30,726 nucleotides of DNA from a virus: IMG/VR virus record IMGVR_UViG_3300037993_000227, positions 1 to 30,726 of that record; one strand, 5' to 3'. This document shows, piece by piece, positions 15,264 through 21,942 of this stretch (positions within the stretch are counted from its first letter, which is position 1; the number at the start of each line of letters is the position of its first letter). Position numbers and translations under genes: made by a program. The notes under the pieces are model-generated. The model saw only the letters and a list, made by a program, of their open reading frames with translations, was not told the origin of the DNA and did not search any database.

Positions 15264-15617
15264 ATGGATGGTCTGATTCTTGGATTGGCTCTGATTGCAT
15301 TGAGCGTTTGGCTGCACATCCACCGCCATGCCCCAGTCGGCCGCACCGTCGTTTCCATCCCCATCAAAGAGTCTGTGCTGTGTGCGGAGTGCGAGTGCAT
15401 CACGCCGTCGAAGCATTCCACCTGCCAGGTCTGCGGGTCCACTTCGCTAATTAATCTTGCCCGCGTCTTACAAGCCCGCCAGGCAAAAGTGATAGCACTG
15501 CCGCGGAGCTGGGCCATCGGGCCGAAGACGTCCGCTCAGGTCAGTCTGAGCCGTCAGGACAGCTATTATTTCAGGTTTGATGAGTCCATTCATGACCTCC
15601 GCGGAGGCGGCCAATGA
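15264..15617 (+). CDS. Membrane-anchored zinc-ribbon protein
   Basis: Reading from the ATG at 15264 gives 117 residues (a GTG at 15261 adds one). Residues 2-18 form a hydrophobic anchor (LILGLALIALSVWLHI). A zinc ribbon follows at about 39-58: CAEC near the start and CQVCG about 14 residues later. The C-terminal 55 residues are soluble with basic and aromatic residues. The fold is probably a cytoplasmic zinc ribbon tethered to the membrane. It overlaps the next gene as ATGA, and that gene also encodes a membrane helix. Function unknown. Confidence 0.65.
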   Translation: MDGLILGLALIALSVWLHIHRHAPVGRTVVSIPIKESVLCAECECITPSKHSTCQVCGSTSLINLARVLQARQAKVIALPRSWAIGPKTSAQVSLSRQDSYYFRFDESIHDLRGGGQ

Positions 15618-15910
15618 TCACCGACGCGATCGAGGATTTTGAGGTTTATGTGGGCGAGGAAGCCATACGGGAAGTTCACCTAACGCCGAATTTCAGCCTC
15701 ATGCAGACTTTCGGGGAAGACTGGACAAGCACTCCTATTGTCCAAATCCACCCGCTATCCCCGAGGCAGCAATTGACCGGGACTTCCGCAGCCCCGCGGA
15801 AGTTCCGGCCGCTGCTTGTCAAGCCAGGGATTGAATGGGGCGTGGGCGTGGTCATCGCCATTCTGGCCAGCATTTGCGCTTGGGGCATTCTGAGCATCCG
15901 GTTGTGGTGA
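15614..15910 (+). CDS. Small C-terminally anchored membrane protein
   Basis: This 98-residue protein overlaps the previous gene by ATGA. Residues 1-75 are soluble, and residues 76-97 form a single membrane helix (GVGVVIAILASICAWGIL) ending three residues before the stop. This is a tail-anchored topology. It is co-translated with the N-anchored zinc-ribbon gene upstream and a cytoplasmic zinc-ribbon gene downstream, so the three may form a membrane complex. No family recognised. Confidence 0.65.
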   Translation: MITDAIEDFEVYVGEEAIREVHLTPNFSLMQTFGEDWTSTPIVQIHPLSPRQQLTGTSAAPRKFRPLLVKPGIEWGVGVVIAILASICAWGILSIRLW

Positions 15911-15912
15911 CT

Positions 15913-16116
15913 ATGAAATGCGCTTCCTGCCAAGCCGAGATTACCAGGAGCGACGAAAGCTATTTGGTCGTTCACGGGGAATCCATTTTGCTCCCATGCG
16001 CCGCCTGCCGCGCGAACATCAGGCGGAAGATTCGCGCCTATCCAGGCGGCAACGGAAAGCGAGATTGGCACCCGAGACGTGAACGGGTGGAAGGGAAAAG
16101 ATGGGCTTGGGCCTGA
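15913..16116 (+). CDS. Small zinc-ribbon protein
   Basis: The ATG at 15913 gives 67 residues beginning MKCASCQAEI; a GTG at 15907 overlapping the previous stop is an alternative. CASC at the start and CAAC at about residue 31 make a CxxC...CxxC zinc ribbon. A strongly basic tail (RRKIRAYPGGNGKRDWHPRR) could bind nucleic acid. The larger open frame upstream is only readthrough of the preceding gene in another frame. Confidence 0.65.
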   Translation: MKCASCQAEITRSDESYLVVHGESILLPCAACRANIRRKIRAYPGGNGKRDWHPRRERVEGKRWAWA

Positions 16117-16134
16117 TCAGGTGGAGGTGAACAA

Positions 16135-16449
16135 ATGCATATCGACTTAAACATCAATTTTCTTTCGAGCGATGCTGAGAACAAATTCCAGCAAATTCTC
16201 GAGGCACTCGCTCGAATAGAAAAGAAGGAGCAAATCATGGCAGGTGAACTCGATGCGTTGACTGCCCAGGTGACAAAAAACACGGATGTGGAAGCCTCCG
16301 CTGTTGTTTTGATCCAGGGCATTGCACAAAAACTGGCCGATGCGATCGCCAGCGGCGACCCCGCAAAGCTGACCGCACTCCAGGGACAACTCAGTACCTC
16401 GGCCGATGCGCTGGCGGCTGCTGTTGCCGCCAACACTCCGGCAGCTTAA
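16135..16449 (+). CDS. Small helical protein with a possible internal start
   Basis: This 104-residue protein has two parts. An N-terminal strand and helix (MHIDLNINFLSSDAENK...) is followed by a helical domain beginning MAGELDALTAQVTKNTDVEA at residue 35. The second part resembles small phage proteins that begin at that Met. The internal ATG at 16237 has its own AAGGAG site six bases upstream, so a 70-residue form may also be made. The first ATG follows GGTGGAGGTG. Function unknown. Confidence 0.65.
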   Translation: MHIDLNINFLSSDAENKFQQILEALARIEKKEQIMAGELDALTAQVTKNTDVEASAVVLIQGIAQKLADAIASGDPAKLTALQGQLSTSADALAAAVAANTPAA

Positions 16450-16488
16450 CCCTTCAACCGCGAAGGGCGGCGCGAGCAGTCACCGCCC
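16450..16488 (+). promoter_or_regulatory. Two mutually exclusive hairpins before the methyltransferase gene
   Basis: CCCTTC (16450-16455) pairs with GAAGGG (16462-16467), while the overlapping GGGCGG (16465-16470) pairs with CCGCCC (16483-16488). The shared GGG means only one can form at a time. There is no T run after either. Confidence 0.4.
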
Positions 16489-16500
16489 ATTTCGAGGACC

Positions 16501-17235
16501 ATGAAGCCCTACTACCAACACGCGGGCATCACCATCTACCACGGGGATTGCAGGGAAGTGCTGCCTACGCTCTATAAAGAGTGTGGGATTTGTGCGGGAG
16601 GAGGCTGCGAAAATTGCGGCAAGGGATATTTTGGAGAATTGATGGATGTATTCATTACAGACCCGCCCTATGGCGTAGAACTTGGGACTTCGGATTCTCG
16701 AGGCGACGGTCACGGGCTTGCCCAAATTGGGTATGCAAATTACCAGGATACTTTCGAGCAATGGCATGAAATAGTGCCGACCACGATTGAATGGCTTGTC
16801 GGTGCGTGTGCTCGAGGGTGCTCCTTTGCAGGCAAACATCTGACTTACTTGCCAGCACCATCGTTGTGTGGCGGCATCTACTGTCCTGCTGGAGTTGGCC
16901 GCAATCCTTGGGGTTTCACTAATCTGATGCCTATTTTCTTTTACGGTACTGATCCGCGCTTGCAATTTGGTGCGTCACATACGGTCCTCGAGAGCACTGA
17001 GACATCACAGGTAAACGGGCATCCATGTCCAAAGCCAGAAGGTTGGATGCGCTGGCTGGTGAAACTAGTCAGTCTCGAGGATGAAACTGTGCTCGACCCT
17101 TTCATGGGCAGCGGCACGACGTTACGCGCAGCAAAGGACCTGGGCCGCAAGGCCATCGGCATAGAAATCGAAGAAAAATACTGCGAGATAGCGGCCAAGC
17201 GGTTGAGCCAAGAAGTGCTGGAGTTTAAGCCGTGA
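16501..17235 (+). CDS. DNA methyltransferase (N4-cytosine/N6-adenine, DPPY type) with an inserted zinc knuckle
   Basis: This 244-residue enzyme probably transfers a methyl group from S-adenosylmethionine to an amino group of A or C. Motif IV is DPPYG (residues 54-58). The SAM site is DPFMGSGTT (198-206), followed by GRKAIGIEIEEKYCEIAAKR. The order, catalytic motif first, is that of beta-class enzymes. Between the start and motif IV it has CGICAGGGCENCG (residues 28-40), a CxxC-x4-CxxC knuckle not part of the standard fold. The target sequence cannot be read from the protein. No restriction enzyme gene lies next to it, so it may protect phage DNA or affect gene regulation. Confidence 0.88.
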   Translation: MKPYYQHAGITIYHGDCREVLPTLYKECGICAGGGCENCGKGYFGELMDVFITDPPYGVELGTSDSRGDGHGLAQIGYANYQDTFEQWHEIVPTTIEWLVGACARGCSFAGKHLTYLPAPSLCGGIYCPAGVGRNPWGFTNLMPIFFYGTDPRLQFGASHTVLESTETSQVNGHPCPKPEGWMRWLVKLVSLEDETVLDPFMGSGTTLRAAKDLGRKAIGIEIEEKYCEIAAKRLSQEVLEFKP

Positions 17236-17444
17236 ACGATTCATTGACCATCACGCCATCTCAGTTGCATGTCGAAATCACGCAACTCATCGCTGCAAAA
17301 ACAGGCTGCGAAGCCACGTGGGAACAGCATCAGCAACCGCTCACGTCTGACGAGTTGCGGGAGATTCGATTGGAAATCGAGAAGATGATCGTCCGGCACA
17401 TCGTTTCGGCCTATCTGGCAGAGGCGGGGAGCAAGCAGGGATGA
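17232..17444 (+). CDS. Small unknown helical protein
   Basis: This 70-residue protein starts at a GTG overlapping the methyltransferase stop. It is mostly helical (QLHVEITQLIAAKTG, then ELREIRLEIEKMIVRHIVSAYL) and ends with a short polar tail. No family recognised. It overlaps the following zinc-finger gene as ATGA. Confidence 0.6.
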   Translation: MNDSLTITPSQLHVEITQLIAAKTGCEATWEQHQQPLTSDELREIRLEIEKMIVRHIVSAYLAEAGSKQG

Positions 17445-17668
17445 CGACTTTTCTTTTGAAACTCGTGCGCGGGCCACGCTGCGAAGGATGCGGAGCGGTT
17501 GACAATCGCTTCGTGAGCCGGGACACGCATTTATGCATCGAGAACGGTTGCTGGGGAATCGCGCAGAAGGTAGCCGAGCGCAAAGCAAAACTGGAAGCGA
17601 CCTTGAGCCTGCGCTTCGCCATGCCGATCGAAAAGATTCGAGAGTTTAGGGAATTGTTCGGACGATGA
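17441..17668 (+). CDS. Small Cys-containing protein, zinc-finger candidate
   Basis: This 75-residue protein has CEGCG at residues 14-18 and a second pair of spaced Cys (CIENGC, about 32-37), consistent with a small zinc site. A charged helix (AQKVAERKAKLEATLSL) follows. It overlaps both neighbours by ATGA, so it is part of one translationally coupled run. Function unknown. Confidence 0.6.
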   Translation: MTTFLLKLVRGPRCEGCGAVDNRFVSRDTHLCIENGCWGIAQKVAERKAKLEATLSLRFAMPIEKIREFRELFGR

Positions 17669-17823
17669 CTACCATCCCAAATTCGCCACCTCGGCGGAGC
17701 CGCAATCCAGCGAAGGGCAAATACTGCTGGAAACATCACCGCTGGACTATCGACATCGGCAACCGAAAGCGGTGCTCCGCATGTTGGAAAATTACAGTTT
17801 CACGGCGAAGGAGCCGGGCATGA
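17665..17823 (+). CDS. 52-residue basic zinc-finger protein
   Basis: This gene opens with ATGA overlapping the previous stop and ends with ATGA overlapping the next gene, so it is exactly enclosed. The protein is very basic (SPPRRSRNPAKG and SRRRSRA at the ends). CWKHH and CSACW are spaced about 17 residues apart and give a possible zinc site. The basic tails could bind nucleic acid. Small size explains why it is easily missed. The two flanking overlaps are the main evidence that it is translated. Confidence 0.6.
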   Translation: MTTIPNSPPRRSRNPAKGKYCWKHHRWTIDIGNRKRCSACWKITVSRRRSRA

Positions 17824-18065
17824 GCATCCCGCAAAAGCGCGAAGACTTGGTGGCGATGGGCTACGTCTTTGATGGTGAGGGGCGCTGCAAGGCGTGCGGG
17901 GCCTACATGGAGTGGTGGATCACACCGCGCGGCAAAAAGATGCCGATGAGTGTCGTGGACGTGAAAGACGAAACGAAAGTTTTTCCGCAACCTGTCCTCT
18001 ACACGATTCGCGTGCCGCATTGGGGTGATTGTCCCGAGGCGGCGAGTTTCAGGAGGAAGACATGA
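17820..18065 (+). CDS. Small Cys-rich protein with a single zinc-site motif
   Basis: Reading from the ATG at 17820 gives 81 residues beginning MSIPQKREDLVAMG. CKACG (about residues 23-27) forms half of a zinc site, and the later Cys in GDCPEA with a nearby His may complete it. A WWITPRGKKMPM segment lies between. It overlaps both neighbours as ATGA. A longer frame starting at 17772 would overlap the previous gene deeply and is not needed. Confidence 0.65.
   Translation: MSIPQKREDLVAMGYVFDGEGRCKACGAYMEWWITPRGKKMPMSVVDVKDETKVFPQPVLYTIRVPHWGDCPEAASFRRKT
18042..18057 (+). repeat. Duplicated ribosome-site cassette, copy 1
   Basis: The 16 bases GCGAGTTTCAGGAGGA occur here and again at 18323-18338. 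Each copy lies just before a start codon: ATG at 18062 and GTG at 18343. Each also forms the 3' end of the preceding gene, encoding ASFRR. Confidence 0.75.
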
Positions 18066-18346
18066 AGCACCGAAAGCACGAATTTGTCGGCCAAGAAGAG
18101 GCAGAGCTATGGGCTGCGTGCTTGAACCTAATGCAGTTCCTTTCCGATCGCCAAACGGCTGTTATAGACCAGCTCAAGCGGTGCGTTAAGGCTGACTGTG
18201 ACAGGTATTTCTTTCCTAAGTTTCCAGCGCAGAAGTACTGCAGTATCGTTTGCCAAACGCGCGATTATCAGAACGGTGAAAAATGGAAAGAGCATCGGCG
18301 CCAAAAATGGCAGGCGAGACAAGCGAGTTTCAGGAGGAGAGCGTGA
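18062..18346 (+). CDS. CGNR-like small zinc-finger protein
   Basis: This 94-residue protein starts at the ATG at 18062, preceded by the CAGGAGGA ribosome site of the repeated cassette, and overlaps the previous stop. RCVKADCDRYFFPKFPAQKY then CSIVCQ form a Cys4 zinc site close to the CGNR type, where CxxxxC is followed by CxxxC after about 15 residues. The C-terminus is very basic (RRQKWQARQASFRRRA). In cellular proteins, the CGNR finger is a DNA-binding or regulatory domain. Function here unknown. Confidence 0.65.
   Translation: MKHRKHEFVGQEEAELWAACLNLMQFLSDRQTAVIDQLKRCVKADCDRYFFPKFPAQKYCSIVCQTRDYQNGEKWKEHRRQKWQARQASFRRRA
18323..18338 (+). repeat. Duplicated ribosome-site cassette, copy 2
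   Basis: Perfect second copy of the 16-base sequence at 18042-18057, placed 5 bases before the GTG at 18343. Confidence 0.75.
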
Positions 18347-18606
18347 AGCGCCTGACCCAACGCGAAAAGATCAAGGCCCTGCTGCTGGAACGGCAAGGAT
18401 TTTGGGTACCAGCATATTTGCTCGCGGGTATCGCATTACAGTACGGGACCAGAATACTGGAGTTGCGCCGGGAAGGTTTCGAGATTCTAAACAGCACCCA
18501 ACGCAGGACTGACGGCACGGTGTATTCCTGGTTCATGCATCCCGAGCCGAAGGGCCAGATGAGTTTGCTGGACGTAATTGACCAAAGAGAGCAGGCGAAT
18601 GCCTAA
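18343..18606 (+). CDS. Small winged-helix/HTH protein (HTH_39-like)
   Basis: The GTG at 18343, behind GGAGGAGAG and overlapping the previous stop, gives 87 residues beginning VKRLTQREKIKALLL. The pattern REKIKALLLERQGFWVPAYL then IALQYGTRILELRREGFEI matches the helix-turn-helix domain common in phages with no known target. The C-terminal tail is soluble. The open frame starting at 18283 is longer by 20 residues and lies in the previous gene. It overlaps the replication gene start by eight bases. Confidence 0.65.
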   Translation: MKRLTQREKIKALLLERQGFWVPAYLLAGIALQYGTRILELRREGFEILNSTQRRTDGTVYSWFMHPEPKGQMSLLDVIDQREQANA

Positions 18607-19504
18607 GCGGATCGTGGATGGAGACTCCATAGCGACCTCTCAGAAGCTACGCGAAGTGCAGCCGTTCGCCTACCGCGCGGAATATGCACTTCTCGTGACG
18701 CTGGCGCTTGCCAACGGGTCCTTTGAGTGTTCCCCAGCGCAGATCTGGTCGCGGATGTACAGCTTCAACCGACCAGACGTCTTCCCTGACACCGTGAAAT
18801 CCATCCTCGATGAGTACGAGCGCGTGAAGCTCCTTTTCCGATGGCACGAGCCAGATGGCAAGGAATGGGGCTATTGGGTCGGAATTGAGAAGGAAGGACG
18901 CCTTCCACCACCTAGTCAAAGAATAAAAATGGTATGCGGTAAGACCCCTCCTACTCAACAACTTAGAGAGTTTTTACATCCTAGGACTCTCCTAGGAGCT
19001 GTCCTAGGACAATCCTCACTGGGTTTGGTAGGGGTAGGGTTAGGTTTGGTAGGGAATACGTCAAAACCTGCGGCTGACGCCGCTGTGTGTTCTTCTCCAG
19101 AGAATCTTTTAGCAATCTACGATCAGAAGCGCGGAAGCCTGCCAGGAGTGAGGGAGTTATCCCCACAACGCCTGAGCAAGTGCCGCCAGCGTCTTCTGAA
19201 TCACAAAGTGGAGACGCAAAAGTTCCTGGCGGACTTTGAGCAAAGCGTTGAGCACGCGAGTCGTATTGGCTGGCCAACGTGGACGCCAACGTTCGACTGG
19301 TTTATCGCAAATGACACGAACTATCTGAAGGTGCTGGAAGGAAACTACGACAAATGGGAAGTGACCGGGAGTTCCCCAGTACTTGCCGATGCCAGGGTTG
19401 GAGAAGGAAATCGCAACCCAACTCCCGAGCAGGCAGAGCGAACCCACAGGGAGCTCAAAGAGCTCGAAGCGAAATATCCAGACCTCGCGGGAAAAACGAA
19501 ATGA
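18599..19504 (+). CDS. Phage replication initiator (DnaD/O-like) with an internal origin
   Basis: Reading from the ATG at 18599 gives 301 residues. The N-terminal 100 residues look like a winged-helix DNA-binding domain (YRAEYALLVTLALANGSF, then WVGIEKEGRL). Residues about 127-152 form an odd Gly/Leu/Val stretch (LGLVGVGLGLVG) that is the product of repeat DNA. The C-terminal domain has AIYDQKRGSLPGV and ends with FDWFIANDTNYLKVLEGNYD, the pattern of helicase-loader/DnaD-type ends. This two-domain form with iterons between domains is that of lambda O. It should recruit host helicase to the origin. Confidence 0.75.
   Translation: MPKRIVDGDSIATSQKLREVQPFAYRAEYALLVTLALANGSFECSPAQIWSRMYSFNRPDVFPDTVKSILDEYERVKLLFRWHEPDGKEWGYWVGIEKEGRLPPPSQRIKMVCGKTPPTQQLREFLHPRTLLGAVLGQSSLGLVGVGLGLVGNTSKPAADAAVCSSPENLLAIYDQKRGSLPGVRELSPQRLSKCRQRLLNHKVETQKFLADFEQSVEHASRIGWPTWTPTFDWFIANDTNYLKVLEGNYDKWEVTGSSPVLADARVGEGNRNPTPEQAERTHRELKELEAKYPDLAGKTK
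18979..19054 (+). repeat. Iteron-like repeat array inside the initiator gene (probable origin of replication)
   Basis: TCCTAGGA occurs three times at 18979-18986, 18990-18997 and 19002-19009, spaced 11 and 12 bases. GGTTTGGTAGGG then occurs twice, at 19022-19033 and 19043-19054, 21 bases apart. The repeats lie in the linker between the two domains of the initiator, where lambda carries its origin. The AT-richer stretch at about 18915-18940 and around 18970 may be the melting region. The repeats are perfect although they constrain the protein, suggesting DNA-level selection. Confidence 0.65.
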
Positions 19505-19803
19505 CTGAGCCCGCAGTGGTAGCAAAGCCGAACCTTAATCGCGTGAAGCTCTACGCGGTGCCGGTGGAGGAGCTACTCAAGGTGTTCGTTCACGGCCAGG
19601 AGATTCATTGGATCGTGACCGAAGGTTTCCCGCCGGATGCGAAAGCGCTTCGCACGGCATTCAACCGCGAGCGCGGCATGTTTTTCATTCTCGTTTACAG
19701 CGAGAGTTTCGAGGCGTTGTGGCCGACACCACAAATCCCCGAGGGTCGCGTCCAGGTTGAACCAATTCTGAAGGTGGAACAAAAACAGGAGGCAGGCGCA
19801 TGA
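19501..19803 (+). CDS. Small unknown protein after the initiator
   Basis: This 100-residue protein starts at an ATG overlapping the initiator stop. It has a central alpha/beta pattern (VEELLKVFVHGQEIHWIVTE and RERGMFFILVYSESFEALWP) and a polar C-terminus. I recognise no family. Its tight coupling to the initiator and the J-domain gene suggests a replication role. Confidence 0.6.
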   Translation: MTEPAVVAKPNLNRVKLYAVPVEELLKVFVHGQEIHWIVTEGFPPDAKALRTAFNRERGMFFILVYSESFEALWPTPQIPEGRVQVEPILKVEQKQEAGA

Positions 19804-20393
19804 AAGAGACTCATCCGCTGTTGTGGCCCCAAGGCTGGCCACGCACGCGAATCGCAGATCGTGAGGCGCGGGCCGCGTGGAAGAAGACGGAACGTCAATC
19901 CATAGAAGCACTGGAACTGGAACTTAAACGCTTCGCGGTTCTATCAGCGACTCTTACGCGGAAAGATCCGAGCGACTTTCGCGGCCCGAGCGATCCCAGC
20001 ATCTCCGTGAGCTTCTCGCGGAAGCGTGAAGACGATTTTTCATGGCAGGACGCGCTTGGAATCCACGATCCCGCGCCAAGCCTCGAGGAAATCACGGCGA
20101 TCTACCGCAAACTGGTGGCTCCGCATCATCCGGATCAGGGCGGAGACCCGGAAATGTTCCGCGCGCTCACAACCCACAAGAACAATGCGCTCGCATACGT
20201 CAACCGGCTATCGGGTCAGACTTATGAGTACGCAATCGCATGCGACAAGTTCAAAGAAGCGCGCTGGAATATCACCGCAATCCGCCTTACCGTCCATTCT
20301 CTTCGCCAAATTGAGCGCGATGGTACCTCGGCACTTCTCCAGCAGGCGATGAAGGGATTCGCGGCGATCGCGGAGCACGCGGGACAGGAATAA
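19800..20393 (+). CDS. Phage J-domain protein
   Basis: This 197-residue protein carries a J domain at about residues 83-135: WQDALGIHDPAPSLEEITAI leads into YRKLVAPHHPDQGGDPEMFR, with the HPD motif at His110-Asp112. The HPD tripeptide is what activates DnaK ATPase. The N-terminal 80 residues are basic and charged and the C-terminal 60 are helical, either of which could bind a client. In lambda, DnaJ and DnaK release the helicase from the O-P complex. A phage-coded J protein next to the initiator suggests similar remodelling. It overlaps the previous gene by ATGA. Confidence 0.8.
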   Translation: MKETHPLLWPQGWPRTRIADREARAAWKKTERQSIEALELELKRFAVLSATLTRKDPSDFRGPSDPSISVSFSRKREDDFSWQDALGIHDPAPSLEEITAIYRKLVAPHHPDQGGDPEMFRALTTHKNNALAYVNRLSGQTYEYAIACDKFKEARWNITAIRLTVHSLRQIERDGTSALLQQAMKGFAAIAEHAGQE

Positions 20394-20426
20394 TCCGTGC
20401 AGCGATTACTTGGCAACGGAGCACCG

Positions 20427-20891
20427 ATGGAGCAGGAAGGCCCAGATCCATCTCTGCTTCAGCGGAAGATTGAGCGGCTCGAAGGGGATCTGGAAGACGC
20501 CAGAGAAGAACTCGCAGAGACGAAAGAGCAGCTTGCGGCGGTGTCTCGTGGACAGGCCAAACTGAAGCAGGCGCTGCAGCCGGTTTATGACGGCCTGCGC
20601 ATGATCTTCGGAGAACTGAAGAACGTGGCGGCAGACAATGTTTCTCCATCGCAGTCCAGCGGTCCACTGGATTCGTCTCGATATGAACCGTGGAGGCAGA
20701 AATTTCGAGGGCAGACGGCCAACGCCATAGATGTTCTCGTGAAGTACGAGGCGGGGCTAACACGCAGGCAATTGGCCGGTTTCCTGCGCGTCGAACCGGG
20801 CAGCGGAACAATGTCCCAAATCATTTTCAAGTTGAATAAGGCCGAGTTGATCGAGAAAGACGGCAGCAACATTCGTTTGAAGAAACTCTAA
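20427..20891 (+). CDS. Coiled-coil protein with a C-terminal winged-helix-like domain
   Basis: From the ATG at 20427, preceded by GGAG, the protein is 154 residues; a GTG at 20397 would add 10. An N-terminal coiled coil (LLQRKIERLEGDLEDAREEL) is followed by a Ser/Gly linker. A domain with helix pattern KYEAGLTRRQLAGFLRV then GTMSQIIFKLNKAELIEKDG looks like a winged helix. A dimeric DNA-binding protein is likely. It is the last gene of the replication group and lies 11 bases before the lipoprotein gene. Confidence 0.65.
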   Translation: MEQEGPDPSLLQRKIERLEGDLEDAREELAETKEQLAAVSRGQAKLKQALQPVYDGLRMIFGELKNVAADNVSPSQSSGPLDSSRYEPWRQKFRGQTANAIDVLVKYEAGLTRRQLAGFLRVEPGSGTMSQIIFKLNKAELIEKDGSNIRLKKL

Positions 20892-20902
20892 AGGAGAAAC
20901 AG

Positions 20903-21292
20903 ATGAGCAACGTAACGAGAAAAGAACGTGCGGTGTTCGGGGCCTGCATTTTGTTTTTGCTGGTGTGCCTAGTTGTGGCGATCATCGGTTGCAATCAGAC
21001 GCCGCCGTTGAAAGCGGTGAAGGTGGCGCCAGCGGAAAACAGGATCGCGCCGAAGGAGTTCGTCGAGCAGTGGCAGGAGTTCAAGGCGCTCAGAGACGAA
21101 GTCGCAGCAATCCAGAAAAAAGAGAATCTGACTGCAAAGGTGGACCAGTTGAACGGCATGGCCACGCGGCTACAGGGCCAGGTGCCGCAGGGCTATACGT
21201 GGGAGGAAGAAACTCTTAGCTTCAAACCACAGATCCCCGCGTTGCCGCTAGCAGTTCCTACGCCCACACCGGTTGCGCCCGCGAAGAAGTAG
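20903..21292 (+). CDS. Putative small lipoprotein
   Basis: This 129-residue protein starts at an ATG with AAAGGAGAA upstream. It has a positively charged N-terminus, a hydrophobic segment (ACILFLLVCLVVAI) and then IIGCNQ. This resembles a lipobox whose Cys30 would be lipidated. The mature part is short and polar with a helical region (FVEQWQEFKALRDEVAAIQ) and a Pro-rich C-terminus (PTPTPVAPAKK). It could be a superinfection-immunity or envelope protein. A plain transmembrane anchor is an alternative. Confidence 0.6.
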   Translation: MSNVTRKERAVFGACILFLLVCLVVAIIGCNQTPPLKAVKVAPAENRIAPKEFVEQWQEFKALRDEVAAIQKKENLTAKVDQLNGMATRLQGQVPQGYTWEEETLSFKPQIPALPLAVPTPTPVAPAKK

Positions 21293-21294
21293 CT

Positions 21295-21942
21295 ATGCAA
21301 AGGGCAGCCATCTATGTCAGGACGAGCACACCGGACCAAAATCCGGGGATGCAGCTTGCTGAACTTCGATTGTTCGCGGAGAGAAGGGGCTGGCAAATTG
21401 CAAGTGAGTACCTGGACCTAGGAGTTTCTGGGGCAAAGGAAAAGCGGCCAGAATTGAATCGCCTAATGGCTGATGCTGCCCGCAGAAAAATAGATGTCAT
21501 CGCGGTCTGGAGATTCGACCGTTTCGCACGCAGCCTCAAGCATTTGGTATCTGCACTTGCAGACTTCAACGCCTTGGGAGTTGATTTCGTTTCGCTGACG
21601 GAAGGAATGGACACTTCAACTCCCAGCGGAAAAGTTTTATTCGCCGTCGTAGGGGCGATGGCAGAATTTGAACACGATTTGATTTCCGAGCGCGTCAAGG
21701 CTGGCCTTCGTCACGCTGTCGCCAAAGGGACAAAGCTAGGACGTCCAAGAAACTGTGTTGACGGAGAAAAAGCTGCCACCTTGCATGCTAGTGGGAAATC
21801 ATGGCGAAAGATCGCACGGCAAATGGGTTGCTCTGCGCGAACGGCTAGGAGGGCTTCGGTAGTTTTCGATACAGAAAATGAAGCAGTTATTCAATCCGAA
21901 TCGCACACATGTGCGGAATGTCCAGTTGAGGTAGGTGCTTGA
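21295..21942 (+). CDS. Small serine recombinase (resolvase/invertase type)
   Basis: This 215-residue enzyme has the resolvase catalytic domain: YVRTSTPDQNPGMQ with the catalytic Ser11 and Arg9, then WRFDRFARS with active-site Arg residues. EFEHDLISERVKAGLRHA is the long helix. The C-terminus holds a helix-turn-helix (SWRKIARQMGCSARTARR). It lacks the large C-terminal domains of phage serine integrases, so by length it is a resolvase or invertase. It could invert a segment, resolve multimers or act as the phage's only recombinase; no inversion sites are evident. It abuts the next gene by one base. Confidence 0.85.
   Translation: MQRAAIYVRTSTPDQNPGMQLAELRLFAERRGWQIASEYLDLGVSGAKEKRPELNRLMADAARRKIDVIAVWRFDRFARSLKHLVSALADFNALGVDFVSLTEGMDTSTPSGKVLFAVVGAMAEFEHDLISERVKAGLRHAVAKGTKLGRPRNCVDGEKAATLHASGKSWRKIARQMGCSARTARRASVVFDTENEAVIQSESHTCAECPVEVGA

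Noticed and set aside
21295-21942. Tail-fibre inversion system driven by the serine recombinase
   Set aside because: No paired inverted sites or alternative fibre ends were found near the recombinase or in the visible part of the fibre gene; this could change with more sequence.
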